64,000 nt of DNA from Balanoglossus misakiensis (lineage: Eukaryota; Hemichordata). Below are positions 47,273-57,522 of the stretch, one piece after another (the first letter of the stretch is position 1; every line of letters begins with the position of its first letter). Location of the stretch: positions 7,750,001 to 7,814,000 of the forward strand of contig CM082598.2 in assembly GCA_040954595.2 (NCBI GenBank). Reading direction: 5' to 3'. The notes under the pieces are model-generated. The model searched no databases and had not been told where the DNA came from. It was given only the letters and a program-made list of their open reading frames with translations. The position numbers and the translations under genes were made by a program.

Positions 47273-48110
47273 CATAAGTTGGTGTCCGTCGTCTATGTAT
47301 GTCTGTATGTGTGCCTCATACAGAATTATGTATTTTGTGAATGGATCAGTTTCGTCTAAATGTATTGATGTATGTATGTGTATGTCCATCAACATCAAAA
47401 ACTTGAAACTACTGATATTTAGTGTGTACATAGAAATTGTTATTGCGAAAAAATGCATACTGGTATTAACTGGAAAAATGTTCAAATAGTCAAAATTGAA
47501 AAACTTAATAACAGCGGATCAGATTCAGTTAAAAATTGGCGTGCATTGGTGTGCAAGTACTTTGGGAAGACCTCGTATGATTTTGTTCAGGTGGAGTCAG
47601 TATCTGGCGTTTGCTATTTTTTATGATTTTTTTGGGAATTTTCTGCAGTTTTGTTAAAAAAATTTCTTCTCTGAAATTACATGTCCAATTGATTGGAAAC
47701 TTGGTATGGAGGATCATAGGGCTTACCTGAATCACATTTGTGCAAACGGTGGTGAAATTTGCAAAAATGCATTTTGGGGCAATATTTCCTGTTTTTGTCA
47801 AAAAATCAAATCCTGTGAAACTGTAAGTGCAATTGTTTTGATACTTTGTATTTGGGTTTCTAGGGGTGATCTCAGTCAGATATGATCAAATTGTAATGAA
47901 ATTTGCATAATTGTATTTTTTGGGAATTTCTGCAGGGTTTGGCCAAATAGTCTTCAGTAAAACCACAAGTCCAATTGATTGGAAACTTTGAATGGGAATT
48001 CATATATGTCATATCAGTCAGATTTTTCTGAATTTCCTGTTGTTTGCCAAAATGTCTTCCTTATTGAAACTTGTTAAAGAGGTTCTTAGGCATGAACAGA
48101 AATCAGATTT
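47273..48110 (+). mobile_element. Palindrome-headed element, copy 2 (head degraded)
   Basis: GTATGTATGTGTATGTCC, ACATCAAAAACTTGAAA and repeated CTGTAAGTnCAATTG-type units match the body of 34950-36000. The hairpin head is not clear here; the Harbinger-like MITE ends just upstream. Confidence 0.6.
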
Positions 48111-48463
48111 GTTAAAATCTGGTGAAATATTCATACTTTTTGGTATATTTCTTGCCATTTTTGATCAAAGAGTTTTAGAATTCCATAGACTTATCTTTTT
48201 ATGCAGTTCAGGATTGGGTACATGACTCATAACCCCTTACAAAAATTGACAAGGCAACAATTCCACAAACATGTTTACATTTCACAATGGTGCAGCACAC
48301 AACCCTTACACCATATACACTATAAACCAAAATGGTTTAACACTGGTTTTTCTAATCTTGTTATTCTGTCAACCAATCACAGTACTGCACGTGAGCATAT
48401 TCAGTTAATATCTGGTTTTTAAATGTTTTATGCAAAGTTTCAATATACTGGTATAATATAATA

Positions 48464-48604
48464 GCAATAAAACACCCCCAACCATGGTATACCACTCGAT
48501 TTTGACCAGTTCAACTCCATATACGTACTCGCTATCGCTCGTGCGTATATGTCGTGAACTGGTCAAAATCTCGTGGTATACCATGGCTGGGGGTGTTTTA
48601 TTGC
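48464..48604. repeat. Long hairpin with about 55-bp arms
   Basis: GCAATAAAACACCCCCA, ATGGTATACCAC, TTTTGACCAGTTC and ATATACG at the left meet their complements at the right. The loop holds ACTCGCTATCGCTCGT (48527-48542). It is a foldback element in the lectin intron. Confidence 0.88.
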
Positions 48605-49380
48605 TTAAATAATAATTGCCAATAATGAGACTAACTAAAGTGTTAATGTTATTTTAGTCTCAATCTTAAATCGCTGAAGGATGCCATGTACTTGACGAAT
48701 CAGCAGACGGCTTAAAGTTGTGTTCAAAAACATCAGTTCGTACACACCTCTTTGCATTCTCCTGTATGTGTGTATAATGAGATATTCCACCTGGTTTAAT
48801 GATATAGGGAATCTACTTTGTGGAGTGACTGGGATTGTGACGATAGGAAACTTTTCATGTGCCAGTATAAGAACAGACTTGCCCACTCAAGTTTATGTAA
48901 GTGATATTATTGGACTGATAAAAGATGAAAGGCTATATTTTATATTCGTGTATACATGAATTTTATTGTTTTCTGGCATGGGCAGATATGACAGGCGTGG
49001 CATTTTGCGGGTCATTTTTTTGTTCAAAATGTTGAAACTTACATTTTGATGGCAAATGTTTATTTTGTAGAGTGTTTTAGCGTGGTGTTACCTAAAACAT
49101 CTCTCCATATTTAACACATTAAATCGAATAGCCCTGGCGCTGACATTGCCAAAGTACATTCTTTAGGCTGTAGGTGACTGCCATACGTAGCAAACTAGTA
49201 GGTCAACAGAGATCTTTGTGAACATGCACGACAACGTAGATACACAATACTCCTTTTCCGATAATACAGCAATGTGCACACTTCGCATACTGTTTTCTAC
49301 TTACTATACATATTTAAAACAAAGGTGAATGAATAGTATTATTCTCCTTCTTACATCTTTGTCAGTGTTTCTTTATAGAG

Positions 49381-49545
49381 TCAATGACGAATACAAGGTA
49401 TCAAGATTCATCGCAAGCTCCCAATACGCCTATGAGTACTGCTTGAATGATGGAGGGGCTTTACTACGAGTACCTGACCAACAGACATTCGAATATGTTG
49501 CAAACGAGGTTAGCACGGTTGACAACAGTCTTGGGATACCCTTAA
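49381..49545 (+). CDS. C-type lectin domain B, first exon
   Basis: Acceptor ...ATAGAG|TC at 49380 (phase 1) and a strong donor AA|GTAAGT after 49545 (phase 1). The frame gives SSQYAYEYCLNDGGALLRVP, the helix-1 Cys and GG.L..V signature, then DQQTFEYVANEVS. An alternative AG two bases upstream (49378) would give phase 2 and not fit. Splicing from the signal exon directly to here keeps frame, so domain A can be skipped. Confidence 0.8.
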
Positions 49546-49839
49546 GTAAGTATCGACAACATCATATTGTCAGACATGGCAGTTTTTAGGGGTTATTACA
49601 CTAATTTTGGTCGATAACGCGTCGTATTCGAGTGATGTCCGTATTTTGACTCGTTGCGGATTTAATTTTGAAATTCAGGAAAACGGGATTTGAAAACAGG
49701 TAAAAAGCAACATGCTTTACTAAAAAAAACGGTTATCCATTCCAATTTTTGTTGCATCCACTATAAACTAAACCTATCACCAGCAAGAAGTCATAGTTGT
49801 CCGGCCTGACAGCAATTCTATTTTTTTACGTTAATAAAG

Positions 49840-49990
49840 GTGTTCTGTATAGAGTATTGTGGATAGATGGTATGCATTTGCATACAGAGGATAAATGGAC
49901 GCACTATGATGGGACACCACTGACTTACTTACCATGGGCGGACCACCAGCCATACGGTAGCCCTTGGAGAACTTGTATTCGAGCGGATTT
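49840..49990 (+). CDS. C-type lectin domain B, second exon
   Basis: Acceptor AATAAAG at 49839 (phase 1) and donor TTT|GTAATT after 49990 (phase 2). The frame reads VLYRVLWIDGMHLHTEDKWT, then HYDGTPLTYLPWADHQPYGS with a conserved Cys shortly after. The sugar-binding position has QPY instead of QPD/EPN, so canonical Ca2+-dependent galactose or mannose binding is unlikely as written. The last eight bases (GCGGATTT) are the left edge of the tandem duplication. Confidence 0.82.
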
Positions 49991-50640
49991 GTAATTATTT
50001 ATTTGTCTTCACCAAACCATGTTTCCCTAGCAGAATATTGGTGAATGTAACACCATCACAATTAGACACTCTAACGCAATGTATCCACAGTAAAAAGTTT
50101 CGTCTGGATAAGGTGTACTGCTATGTTAACTAGAAAATGTACAGTGACTGCGCGTCCGTGATCGGTTGTCTCCATCTATAAGTAGAGCACATCTGTGCAT
50201 CAAGTTAAGTAAGGATGTGTAGCTTAGGCCGACGATCATCTTATGCGCATGTGCGTACTTTCGTATGCACAAACAATACGTCCAACCCAAATGTTCTGCA
50301 AAGTTTGCCTTTGGCACATTCAAATAGTTGGCTGCATCCGCATCCTTTCTTATTGCATGGGCGCCGAATATGAGACTCTAGATTTGTCCCTTCGTTTCAT
50401 CCAATTTGTTGTCTGTTCCTGATCTCCAACACAGACTAGTCTCCGCCATCTTGTCTGTTGATAGAACAGCATACTGCCCGAGTCTCTAGTTTGGCTCATG
50501 CGCATAAGGCGTTCGTCGCCCTTTAATGAAGCCTGAGGAATGTGACACAATTCAGATTCAGCTGATAACATGTTATAATGATTTTTCCTGATAATCGTAT
50601 TGAACAGTATTAGTAACGATTTTTATTGTAATTTTTTTAG

Positions 50641-50702
50641 AGCCACAAAATTGTACACTTTGGATGATTGTCTACTTTATCGAAGATTTGTCTGTCGATA
50701 TG
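50641..50702 (+). CDS. C-type lectin domain B, final exon
   Basis: Acceptor TTTTTTAG at 50640 (phase 2) and donor ATG|GTAGGT after 50702 (phase 1). ATKLYTLDDCLLYRRFVCRY supplies the last two domain Cys residues, the ...DC....RFVC closing strand. The WND motif is replaced by TLD, again arguing against the classical Ca2+ site. Together the three B exons give a full domain of about 125 residues with four Cys in canonical order. Confidence 0.85.
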
Positions 50703-51345
50703 GTAGGTGTATATTTTATACTTTATCAAATCTTTCAACAGTACACCAGAGACTCCCATGCAAATTTGTTAAGCAATACTTTTTGTATGAAGTAAAGACG
50801 AATGGCGACCTTTTAGGATTTTGGTCGGGTTTCTAATGTGTGCAGTTTCATTGTATTGCAAAGTTGTGGCGTAATAATTGTACCATGTTTGTTAATATGT
50901 TGAACTCTAAATAGATGTAACTTGAGTCACGAACGGTTGCGACATGCAAGTACTGAAATGTCGCCATCTCAGAAAAGAACTTCATCGCCACTTTTTGTAT
51001 TGGTTCTCTCTTGCGTGTCTAATAAAACCTTCGTCGCGAGAACGTTACAGTATCCACATTACCGGCAGACAAAATAAGTGTAAACGTCCTCTAAAAATAA
51101 ACGGGAAACCCGTTTTACTAAAAGGTGTATCCGATCTGCACCATCGATTTATTGCACTTTGAATGAATGATGTTACCAGAAATTGCAATATTCAGCGTGG
51201 CAGTTTCTTGTCAGATATGGACCTAACAGACTTCAATGAATCACTTATACAAGCCGAAGTGAACATGGCGCCCTTTTGTGACCCAACGCCTCGTTGAATA
51301 CCACTTATCCTAAACCAGTTATTTCTTGTGGGTTTTACATTACAG

Positions 51346-51798
51346 GTGAACCAGTGTCGAATACACCTGGGTATACAGACCATGTTAGCTCTGATGTTAC
51401 TGACACCAGTTCTTCAAAAATGTCAACAGATGTCACAGAAGATACTGGCGCTGATGCTAAATCTGAAACTAGAATGACTGAAACAGAATCCTCGTTAGAG
51501 TTAACCGTAATGCAGCGATACGAAACGACAGATAACGAAGTTCTGACAGACATCCCTGATGACAAGGGCACTGAGAGCGTGTCTGGTTTCATCTTGAAGG
51601 AAAACCCTACTGTAACGGCTACAACTGTAGTGCATGGGACTGAACCAGACGTTGAGGGAGCCCACACTGATTCTGTCTCCATATCAACAGATACAATCGA
51701 CGCCAGCATCTTCTCTCCTCATACTGCATGTAAAGGTCCACTGTGCCAACATTTCCCAAGCATTAGTGTTGTCGATGGCGATTCGAAAGTGCCCCGCT
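51346..51798 (+). CDS. Lectin receptor stalk exon, copy 1 (Ser/Thr/Asp/Glu-rich)
   Basis: Acceptor TTACATTACAG at 51345 and donor GCT|GTAAGTA after 51798, both phase 1, so the 453-nt exon is symmetric. It encodes a 151-residue stalk beginning GEPVSNTPGYTDHVSSDVTD, acidic and Thr/Ser-rich, as in mucin-like O-glycosylated spacers. Three Cys lie near its end (CKGPLC and a final PRC). It links the lectin domain to the membrane exon at 57225. Copy 2 of the exon is at 56303-56755. Confidence 0.82.
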
Positions 51799-52660
51799 GT
51801 AAGTATAGGCTCACTGTGCTTCACAATCACAATTGTAGAAACAAAACACAATCAAATATTAAAGCTGCAAGCAGCATTGTCGGGCCCAAGCGCTGATCTT
51901 GAATTATATATGCACAGTATAAATGAGAAAAAACAGAAATTTCTATCGTATGTATTATCTGATGACATAACAAGGATGTGTGTATTTTTGCTGCTGAAAT
52001 GGGGTGAAGTAGGTCAAAGGTCACCTGAGGTCACCCAACATTTGGGCAATTTTTTTTGACCCATACTGGTCCATGTCCAACAAAAAACAAAACTCTAGCT
52101 CTATTGGTTCGCCTGTAATTAGGTATGTGCATATTTAATGAGGTCAGCAGGTGTCACAGGTGACTCAAAAATATGGCTTTACATTTTGGTCCCATCCTAC
52201 CAAATGCCATGGCTGTATCTGCTCTGGATGCTGAGATATGCGAAAGTAGGTCAAAGGTCACCAGAGGTCATGCAACATTTGGGCAAAAAAATTTGATCCC
52301 ATACTGGTCTGTGTCCAACAAAAACCAAACCTCTAGCTCTATTGGTTCGCCTGTAATTAGCTATGCACATAATTAATGAGGTCAGCAGAGGTCAAAGGGG
52401 TCATGAAAAGTAGCAAAATATTTTGATCACACACTAATCCACATTCATCAAAAACCAAACGTCTAGCCCTATTGGTTAGCCTGGAATTAGATATGCAGAA
52501 ATAATAACGCGTGATAAGTAGGTCAAAGGTCATGTGAAAAATCGCCAAAAAATTGTAACATATTTTAGTCACATGACGATTGATATCCATAAAAAGAATT
52601 TGTATGCTATCAATTTTTAGACTAGAAAAAGGAATTTCAATTTTTCACTGCTTTTTACAA

Positions 52661-52960
52661 AATCCAATATGGCCGCCATAATCTTCGACCAATCACAATG
52701 CTCTTTGCAAACTTGATAGACATCAGTGTAGTGACCATACTCCCCGAATCTTGCGACTCAGTCATCGCCCGTTCTGGAGAAGAAGATTTTTGGAGTTTAA
52801 CTATGGTTTTTCTAAAATCCAATATGGCCGCCATAATCTTCGACCAATCACAATGATCTTCGCAAACTTGATAGACATCAGTTAGGTGACCACATACCCC
52901 AAACCCCGTGTCTCGGTTATCACCGGTTCTGGAGAAGAAGATTTTTGAAATTTAAGCCAG
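52661..52960 (+). repeat. 155-bp internal direct repeat in HPE unit A
   Basis: AATCCAATATGGCCGCCATA and CGACCAATCACAATG occur at about 52661 and 52816, with ATGGCCGCC again near 53122. The ATGGCCGCC and CCAATCA segments resemble YY1 and NF-Y sites, but function is not shown. Confidence 0.8.
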
Positions 52961-54692
52961 ATTTCAGAAAAAAAATTGTAGCAAAAAAACTGCAACATTG
53001 ACAGCAAAATTTCCAATTACAAAAATGATGGGTAGAAGGTAGTCTACCTGCATGCCAAATTTGAAGTCGATCTGACTTGTAGTTTCTGAGATCTGAGATT
53101 TGAATTTTTTCAGAAAATCCAATATGGCCGCCAGGTCACGTGACTAATTAATTATTCACAAGTCACTGCACATCTACTCATTGACCTTGACCACTGTATC
53201 AAGTTTGAGAAGTGTACCTGCAGTAGTTTCAGATATCTCGTTGGCCGAAGAAATTGACACAAGAAAAAAGAAAGAAAGAATATAGCTGCAAGCAGCAATG
53301 GCGGGCCCAAGCCAACATAGCACATAGCAACATAGCAATAAGCATATCTGCTCTGGATGCCAAGATATGGAAAAGTAGGTCAAAGGTCACCTGAGGTCAT
53401 GCAAAATTTGGGCGATAAATTTTGACCCTATACTGGTCCATGTTCATCAAAAACCAAACCTATAGCCCTATTGGTTAGCCTGGAATTAGGTATGCACATA
53501 ATTAATGAGGTAGGCAGGTGTCACAGGTGACCCCCCAATTTGGCTTTTCAATTTTAGTCCCAACCATCCAAACGCCAATTCTGTATCTGCTCTGGATGCC
53601 AAGATATGGTAAAGTAGGTCAAAGGTCACCTGAGGTCATGCAAAATTTGGGCAATAAATTTTGACCCTATACTGGTCCACGTTCAACAAAAACCAAACCT
53701 ATAGCCCTATTGGTTAGCCTGGAATTAGGTATGCACATAATTAATGAGATATGCAGGTGTCACAGGTGACCCCTATTTTGGCTTTTCAACTTTAGTCCCA
53801 ACCCTCCAAACGCCAAGTCTGTACCTGCTCTGGATGCCGAGATATAGGAAAGTAGGTCAAAGGTCACCTGAGGTCACCCCAAATTTGGGCAAGAAATTTT
53901 GACCCTATACTGGTCCATGTCCCACAAGAACGAAACCTCTAGCCCTCTTAGTTAGCCCAGAATTAGGTATGCACATAATTAATGAGTTAAGCAGGTGTTA
54001 CAGGTGAGCCTAAAATTTTGCCTTTTATTTTGGTGCCATTGTGCTCACTGACCAATAGACACTCACTGTACAGGACTATTGCACTGACCAGAATTCCACA
54101 ATAAGACATGGACATAGAGGTATAAGTAAAGGTATAAATTTATTTAAAAAATTAATATAAAAAAATCCGTCGATTTTTCATATTATTTTTTTTCGCTTAA
54201 AATTATTGACAAATGCTAGTCTAGCTGCACACCAAAGTTGGAGATGATTGGCCTAACAGATTTTGAGATATGTATGCATATTTATCCAAAATAATATGTG
54301 GTCATAGCTTTACTATGGAAAGTATAGGCCCATGGCTTGGTCAAAAAATATGAAAAATAATACTTAAAAATCTTCTTCTCAAAATTGGCATGGCCAATGG
54401 CCTTGACATTTGGCAAGTAGGACACTGACCACATGGTCCGCAAAAGTTGCTAAAAGAATATTGATATCTCCATTCATATGCAAATAAGGCCGATTTGGAA
54501 ATTTTGCCCATATATGGTCATCAGGTCACGTGACTAATTTAACATTCACAAGGGTACTGCACTAGCTCTCATTGGCCTGCACCATTGTGCCAAGTTTGAA
54601 ATTGTTAGGTTTAGCAGTTTTCCAGATCTAGCTGGACAAAAAAACGACACAAGAAGAAGAAGAAGTAGAAGAAAAACCCCAGTAATACCAAT

Positions 54693-54775
54693 AGGGCCCA
54701 AGCCTGCTGGGCTTGGGCCCTAAAAAACCCCAACGAAACCAATAGGGCCCAAGCGCTTGCGTGCGCTTGGGCCCT
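54693..54775 (+). repeat. Two-hairpin 3' end of the HPE insertion
   Basis: Hairpins at 54693-54721 (arms AGGGCCCAAGCC type) and 54744-54775 (arms AGGGCCCAAGCGC type), 51 nt apart. The second runs directly into CCCTAA and the insertion junction. Confidence 0.9.
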
Positions 54776-55597
54776 AAATATAAAATGAGACTGGGCGGCC
54801 TTAATAATTTGAAACACCTGCATGATATCACTTCTTTATTTTGCCAGAGGTCCGTGCATCTTTCTTTCACGGTTTTGTCTTCTGGCTGCATTTATGGTTG
54901 TCTGTGCTAGGCCACGCTGTGCTGCTGATGATGTTGCGGATTTGTAATTATTTATTTGTCTTCACCAAACCATGTTTCCCTAGCAGAATATTGGTGAATG
55001 TAACACCATCACAATTAAATAGACACTCTAACGCACAGTATCCACAGTAAAAAGTTTCGTCTGGATAAGGTGTACTGCTATGTTAACTAGAAAATGTACA
55101 GTGACTGCGCGTCCGTGATCGGTTGTCTCCATCTATAAGTAGAGCACATCTGTGCATCAAGTTAAGTAAGGATGTGTAGCTTAGGCCGACGATCATCTTA
55201 TGCGCATGTGCGTACTTTCGTATGCACAAACAATACGTCCAACCCAAATGTTCTGCAAAGTTTGCCTTTGGCACATTCAAATAGTTGGCTGCATCCGCAT
55301 CCTTTCTTATTGCATGGGCGCCGAATATGAGACTCTAGATTTGTCCCTTCGTTTCATCCAATTTGTTGTCTGTTCCTGATCTCCAACACAGACTAGTCTC
55401 CGCCATCTTGTCTGTTGATAGAACAGCATACTGCCCGAGTCTCTAGTTTGGCTCATGCGCATAAGGCGTTCGTCGCCCTTTAATGAAGCCTGAGGAATGT
55501 GACACAATTCAGATTCAGCTGATAACATGTTATAATGATTTTTCCTGATAATCGTATTGAACAGTATTAGTAACGATTTTTATTGTAATTTTTTTAG

Positions 55598-55659
55598 AGC
55601 CACAAAATTGTACACTTTGGATGATTGTCTACTTTATCGAAGATTTGTCTGTCGATATG
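55598..55659 (+). pseudogene. Duplicate of the final lectin-domain exon (probably not used)
   Basis: Identical frame to 50641-50702 (LYTLDDCLLYRRFVCRY), with the same splice sites. It needs a phase 2 donor, but the exon before it (stalk copy 1) ends in phase 1. Including it after the stalk would shift the frame. It is therefore likely silent unless reached directly from 49990 by skipping. Confidence 0.7.
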
Positions 55660-56302
55660 GTAGGTGTATATTTTATACTTTATCAAATCTTTCAACAGTA
55701 CACCAGAGACTCCCATGCAAATTTGTTAAGCAATACTTTTTGTATGAAGTAAAGACGAATGGCGACCTTTTAGGATTTTGGTCGGGTTTCTAATGTGTGC
55801 AGTTTCATTGTATTGCAAAGTTGTGGCGTAATAATTGTACCATGTTTGTTAATATGTTGAACTCTAAATAGATGTAACTTGAGTCACGAACGGTTGCGAC
55901 ATGCAAGTACTGAAATGTCGCCATCTCAGAAAAGAACTTCATCGCCACTTTTTGTATTGGTTCTCTCTTGCGTGTCTAATAAAACCTTCGTCGCGAGAAC
56001 GTTACATTATCCACATTACCGGCAGACAAAATAAGTGTAAACGTCCTCTAAAAATAAACGGGAAACCCGTTTTACTAAAAGGTGTATCCGATCTGCACCA
56101 TCGATTTATTGCACTTTGAATGAATGATGTTACCAGAAATTGCAATATTCAGCGTGGCAGTTTCTTGTCAGATATGGACCTAACAGACTTCAATGAATCA
56201 CTTATACAAGCCGAAGTGAACATGGCGCCCTTTTGTGACCCAACGCCTCGTTGAATACCACTTATCCTAAACCAGTTATTTCTTGTGGGTTTTACATTAC
56301 AG

Positions 56303-56755
56303 GTGAACCAGTGTCGAATACACCTGGGTATACAGACCATGTTAGCTCTGATGTTACTGACACCAGTTCTTCAAAAATGTCAACAGATGTCACAGAAGAT
56401 ACTGGCGCTGATGCTAAATCTGAAACTAGAATGACTGAAACAGAATCCTCGTTAGAGTTAACAGTAATGCAGCGATACGAAACGACAGATAACGAAGTTC
56501 TGACAGACATCCCTGATTACAAGGGCACTGAGAGCGTGTCTGGTTTCATCTTGAAGGAAAACCCTACTGTAACGGCTACAACTGTAGTGCATGGGACTGA
56601 ACCAGACGTTGAGGGAGCCCACACTGATTCTGTCTCCATATCAACAGATACAATCGACGCCAGCATCTTCTCTCCTCATACTGCATGTAAAGGTCCACTG
56701 TGCCAACATTTCCCAAGCATTAGTGTTGTCGATGGCGATTCGAAAGTGCCCCGCT
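56303..56755 (+). CDS. Lectin receptor stalk exon, copy 2
   Basis: Same 453 nt and phase 1-1 as copy 1, with Asp-to-Tyr at the IPDDKG site (IPDYKG) and at least one silent change nearby. Because it is symmetric it can be joined after copy 1 (doubling the stalk to about 302 residues), used instead of it, or skipped, all in frame with the membrane exon. Donor GCT|GTAAGTA is intact. Confidence 0.75.
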
Positions 56756-57224
56756 GTAAGTATAGGCTCACTGTGCTTCACAATCACAATTGTAGAAACA
56801 AAACACAATCAAATAATATAAAATGAGACTGGGCGGCCTTAATAATTTGAAACACCTGCATGATATCACTTCTTTATTTTGCCAGAGGTCCGTGCATCTT
56901 TCTTTCACGGTTTTGTCTTCTGGCTGCATTTATGGTTGTCTGTGCTAGGCCACGCTGTGCTGCTGATGTTGTGTGTGTGTGTGTGTGTGTGTGTGGTTTT
57001 TGATTGGCCATGTACCAGTCAATGGTAAAATATATTTGCCTAGTGATTTTATTGAATATATAGATGGTTATGCTCGCAAATATATAATACTGTATTTCAT
57101 AAGTAACCTGAATGGATCCTGCCCACGTCACAAGTAACCCGAATGAATCCTGCCCACGCCTATAGCCCAAGGCCTCATATTCTGCACTTTAAGCTTTTTT
57201 GCTATCCATTTTTTTTCTTGACAG

Positions 57225-57376
57225 GTGACGAACTCGGTAACAATGACAACACTTTCATGGTTCTAGTCCTATGCTTTATCGCTGCATATCTGGCTGTGCA
57301 TATTGTGTTGATCCTCGGGATTTCGCGGTTTGTAAGAAACCTAGACCCTGCTCCGAAGTTGCAAAATGACACATAG
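57225..57376 (+). CDS. Lectin receptor last exon: transmembrane segment and short tail
   Basis: Acceptor TTTTCTTGACAG at 57224, phase 1, matching both stalk exons. After DELGNNDNT comes a hydrophobic run, FMVLVLCFIAAYLAVHIVLI and five more residues, then RFVRNLDPAPKLQNDT and a TAG at 57374-57376. This makes a type I membrane protein with a cytoplasmic tail of about 16 residues and no tyrosine-based signalling motif. A partner chain or no intracellular signalling is implied; both are inference. Confidence 0.82.
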
Positions 57377-57512
57377 AATACTGTTCTGGCTTTGACCTTT
57401 ATCCATGTTATTGACTCAATGATCGAATGCAAAATATTATTTATGATTGCTAGTTAGGTTTTTCTTACAGTAAGCGCAACACTTATTACACTTAATAATT
57501 AAGATTAAGCTA

Positions 57513-57522
57513 AATAAATAAA
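57513..57522 (+). terminator. Polyadenylation signals (two overlapping AATAAA)
   Basis: AATAAA at 57513-57518 and 57517-57522, about 140 nt after the lectin stop codon, fits the 3' end of that gene. The cleavage site is not determined. Confidence 0.65.

Larger units (their letters stand above)
51859..54777 (+). mobile_element. HPE insertion (two units), absent from the duplicate copy
   Basis: Comparison with 56805-56830 fixes the ends. The flanks CAATCAAATA and ATATAAAATGAG are contiguous in copy 2, and the insert is TTAAAGCTGC...GGGCCCTAA. There is no target-site duplication; one base (A) of junction ambiguity remains. Unit A (51859-53280) lacks a 3' hairpin and abuts unit B (53281-54777). 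Tags GGGCCCAAGCGC (51882-51893) and GGGCCCAAGCC (53303-53313) equal the two 3' hairpin arms. No protein is encoded, so it needs enzymes in trans. Confidence 0.9.
49983..54930 (+). repeat. Tandem duplication, copy 1 (carries the HPE insertion)
   Basis: It starts GCGGATTTGTAATT and ends CTGTGCTGCTGATG. Without the 2919-bp insertion it would be about 2.03 kb, like copy 2. Few differences from copy 2 are visible, for example a 4-nt gap near 50072 and GTTACAG versus GTTACAT near 51050. Confidence 0.95.
54936..56968 (+). repeat. Tandem duplication, copy 2 (empty site)
   Basis: Near-identical to copy 1 without the HPE insert. It begins with the last eight bases of the domain B second exon and includes a duplicate final lectin exon (55598-55659) and stalk exon. 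The five bases ATGTT separate the copies. A GT microsatellite (56970-56995) follows the right edge. Confidence 0.95.

Noticed and set aside
48720-48959. Possible exon (STWFNDIGNLLCGVTG) as the missing closing exon of lectin domain A
   Set aside because: It lacks the DxC...FxC closing pattern, has no matching phase 2 acceptor, and the WFND resemblance to WND is too short.
42768-50702. Mutually exclusive domain A and domain B exon pairs sharing the closing exon at 50641
   Set aside because: Phases fit, but joining 43277 to 50641 gives TGA at the junction with the visible splice sites.
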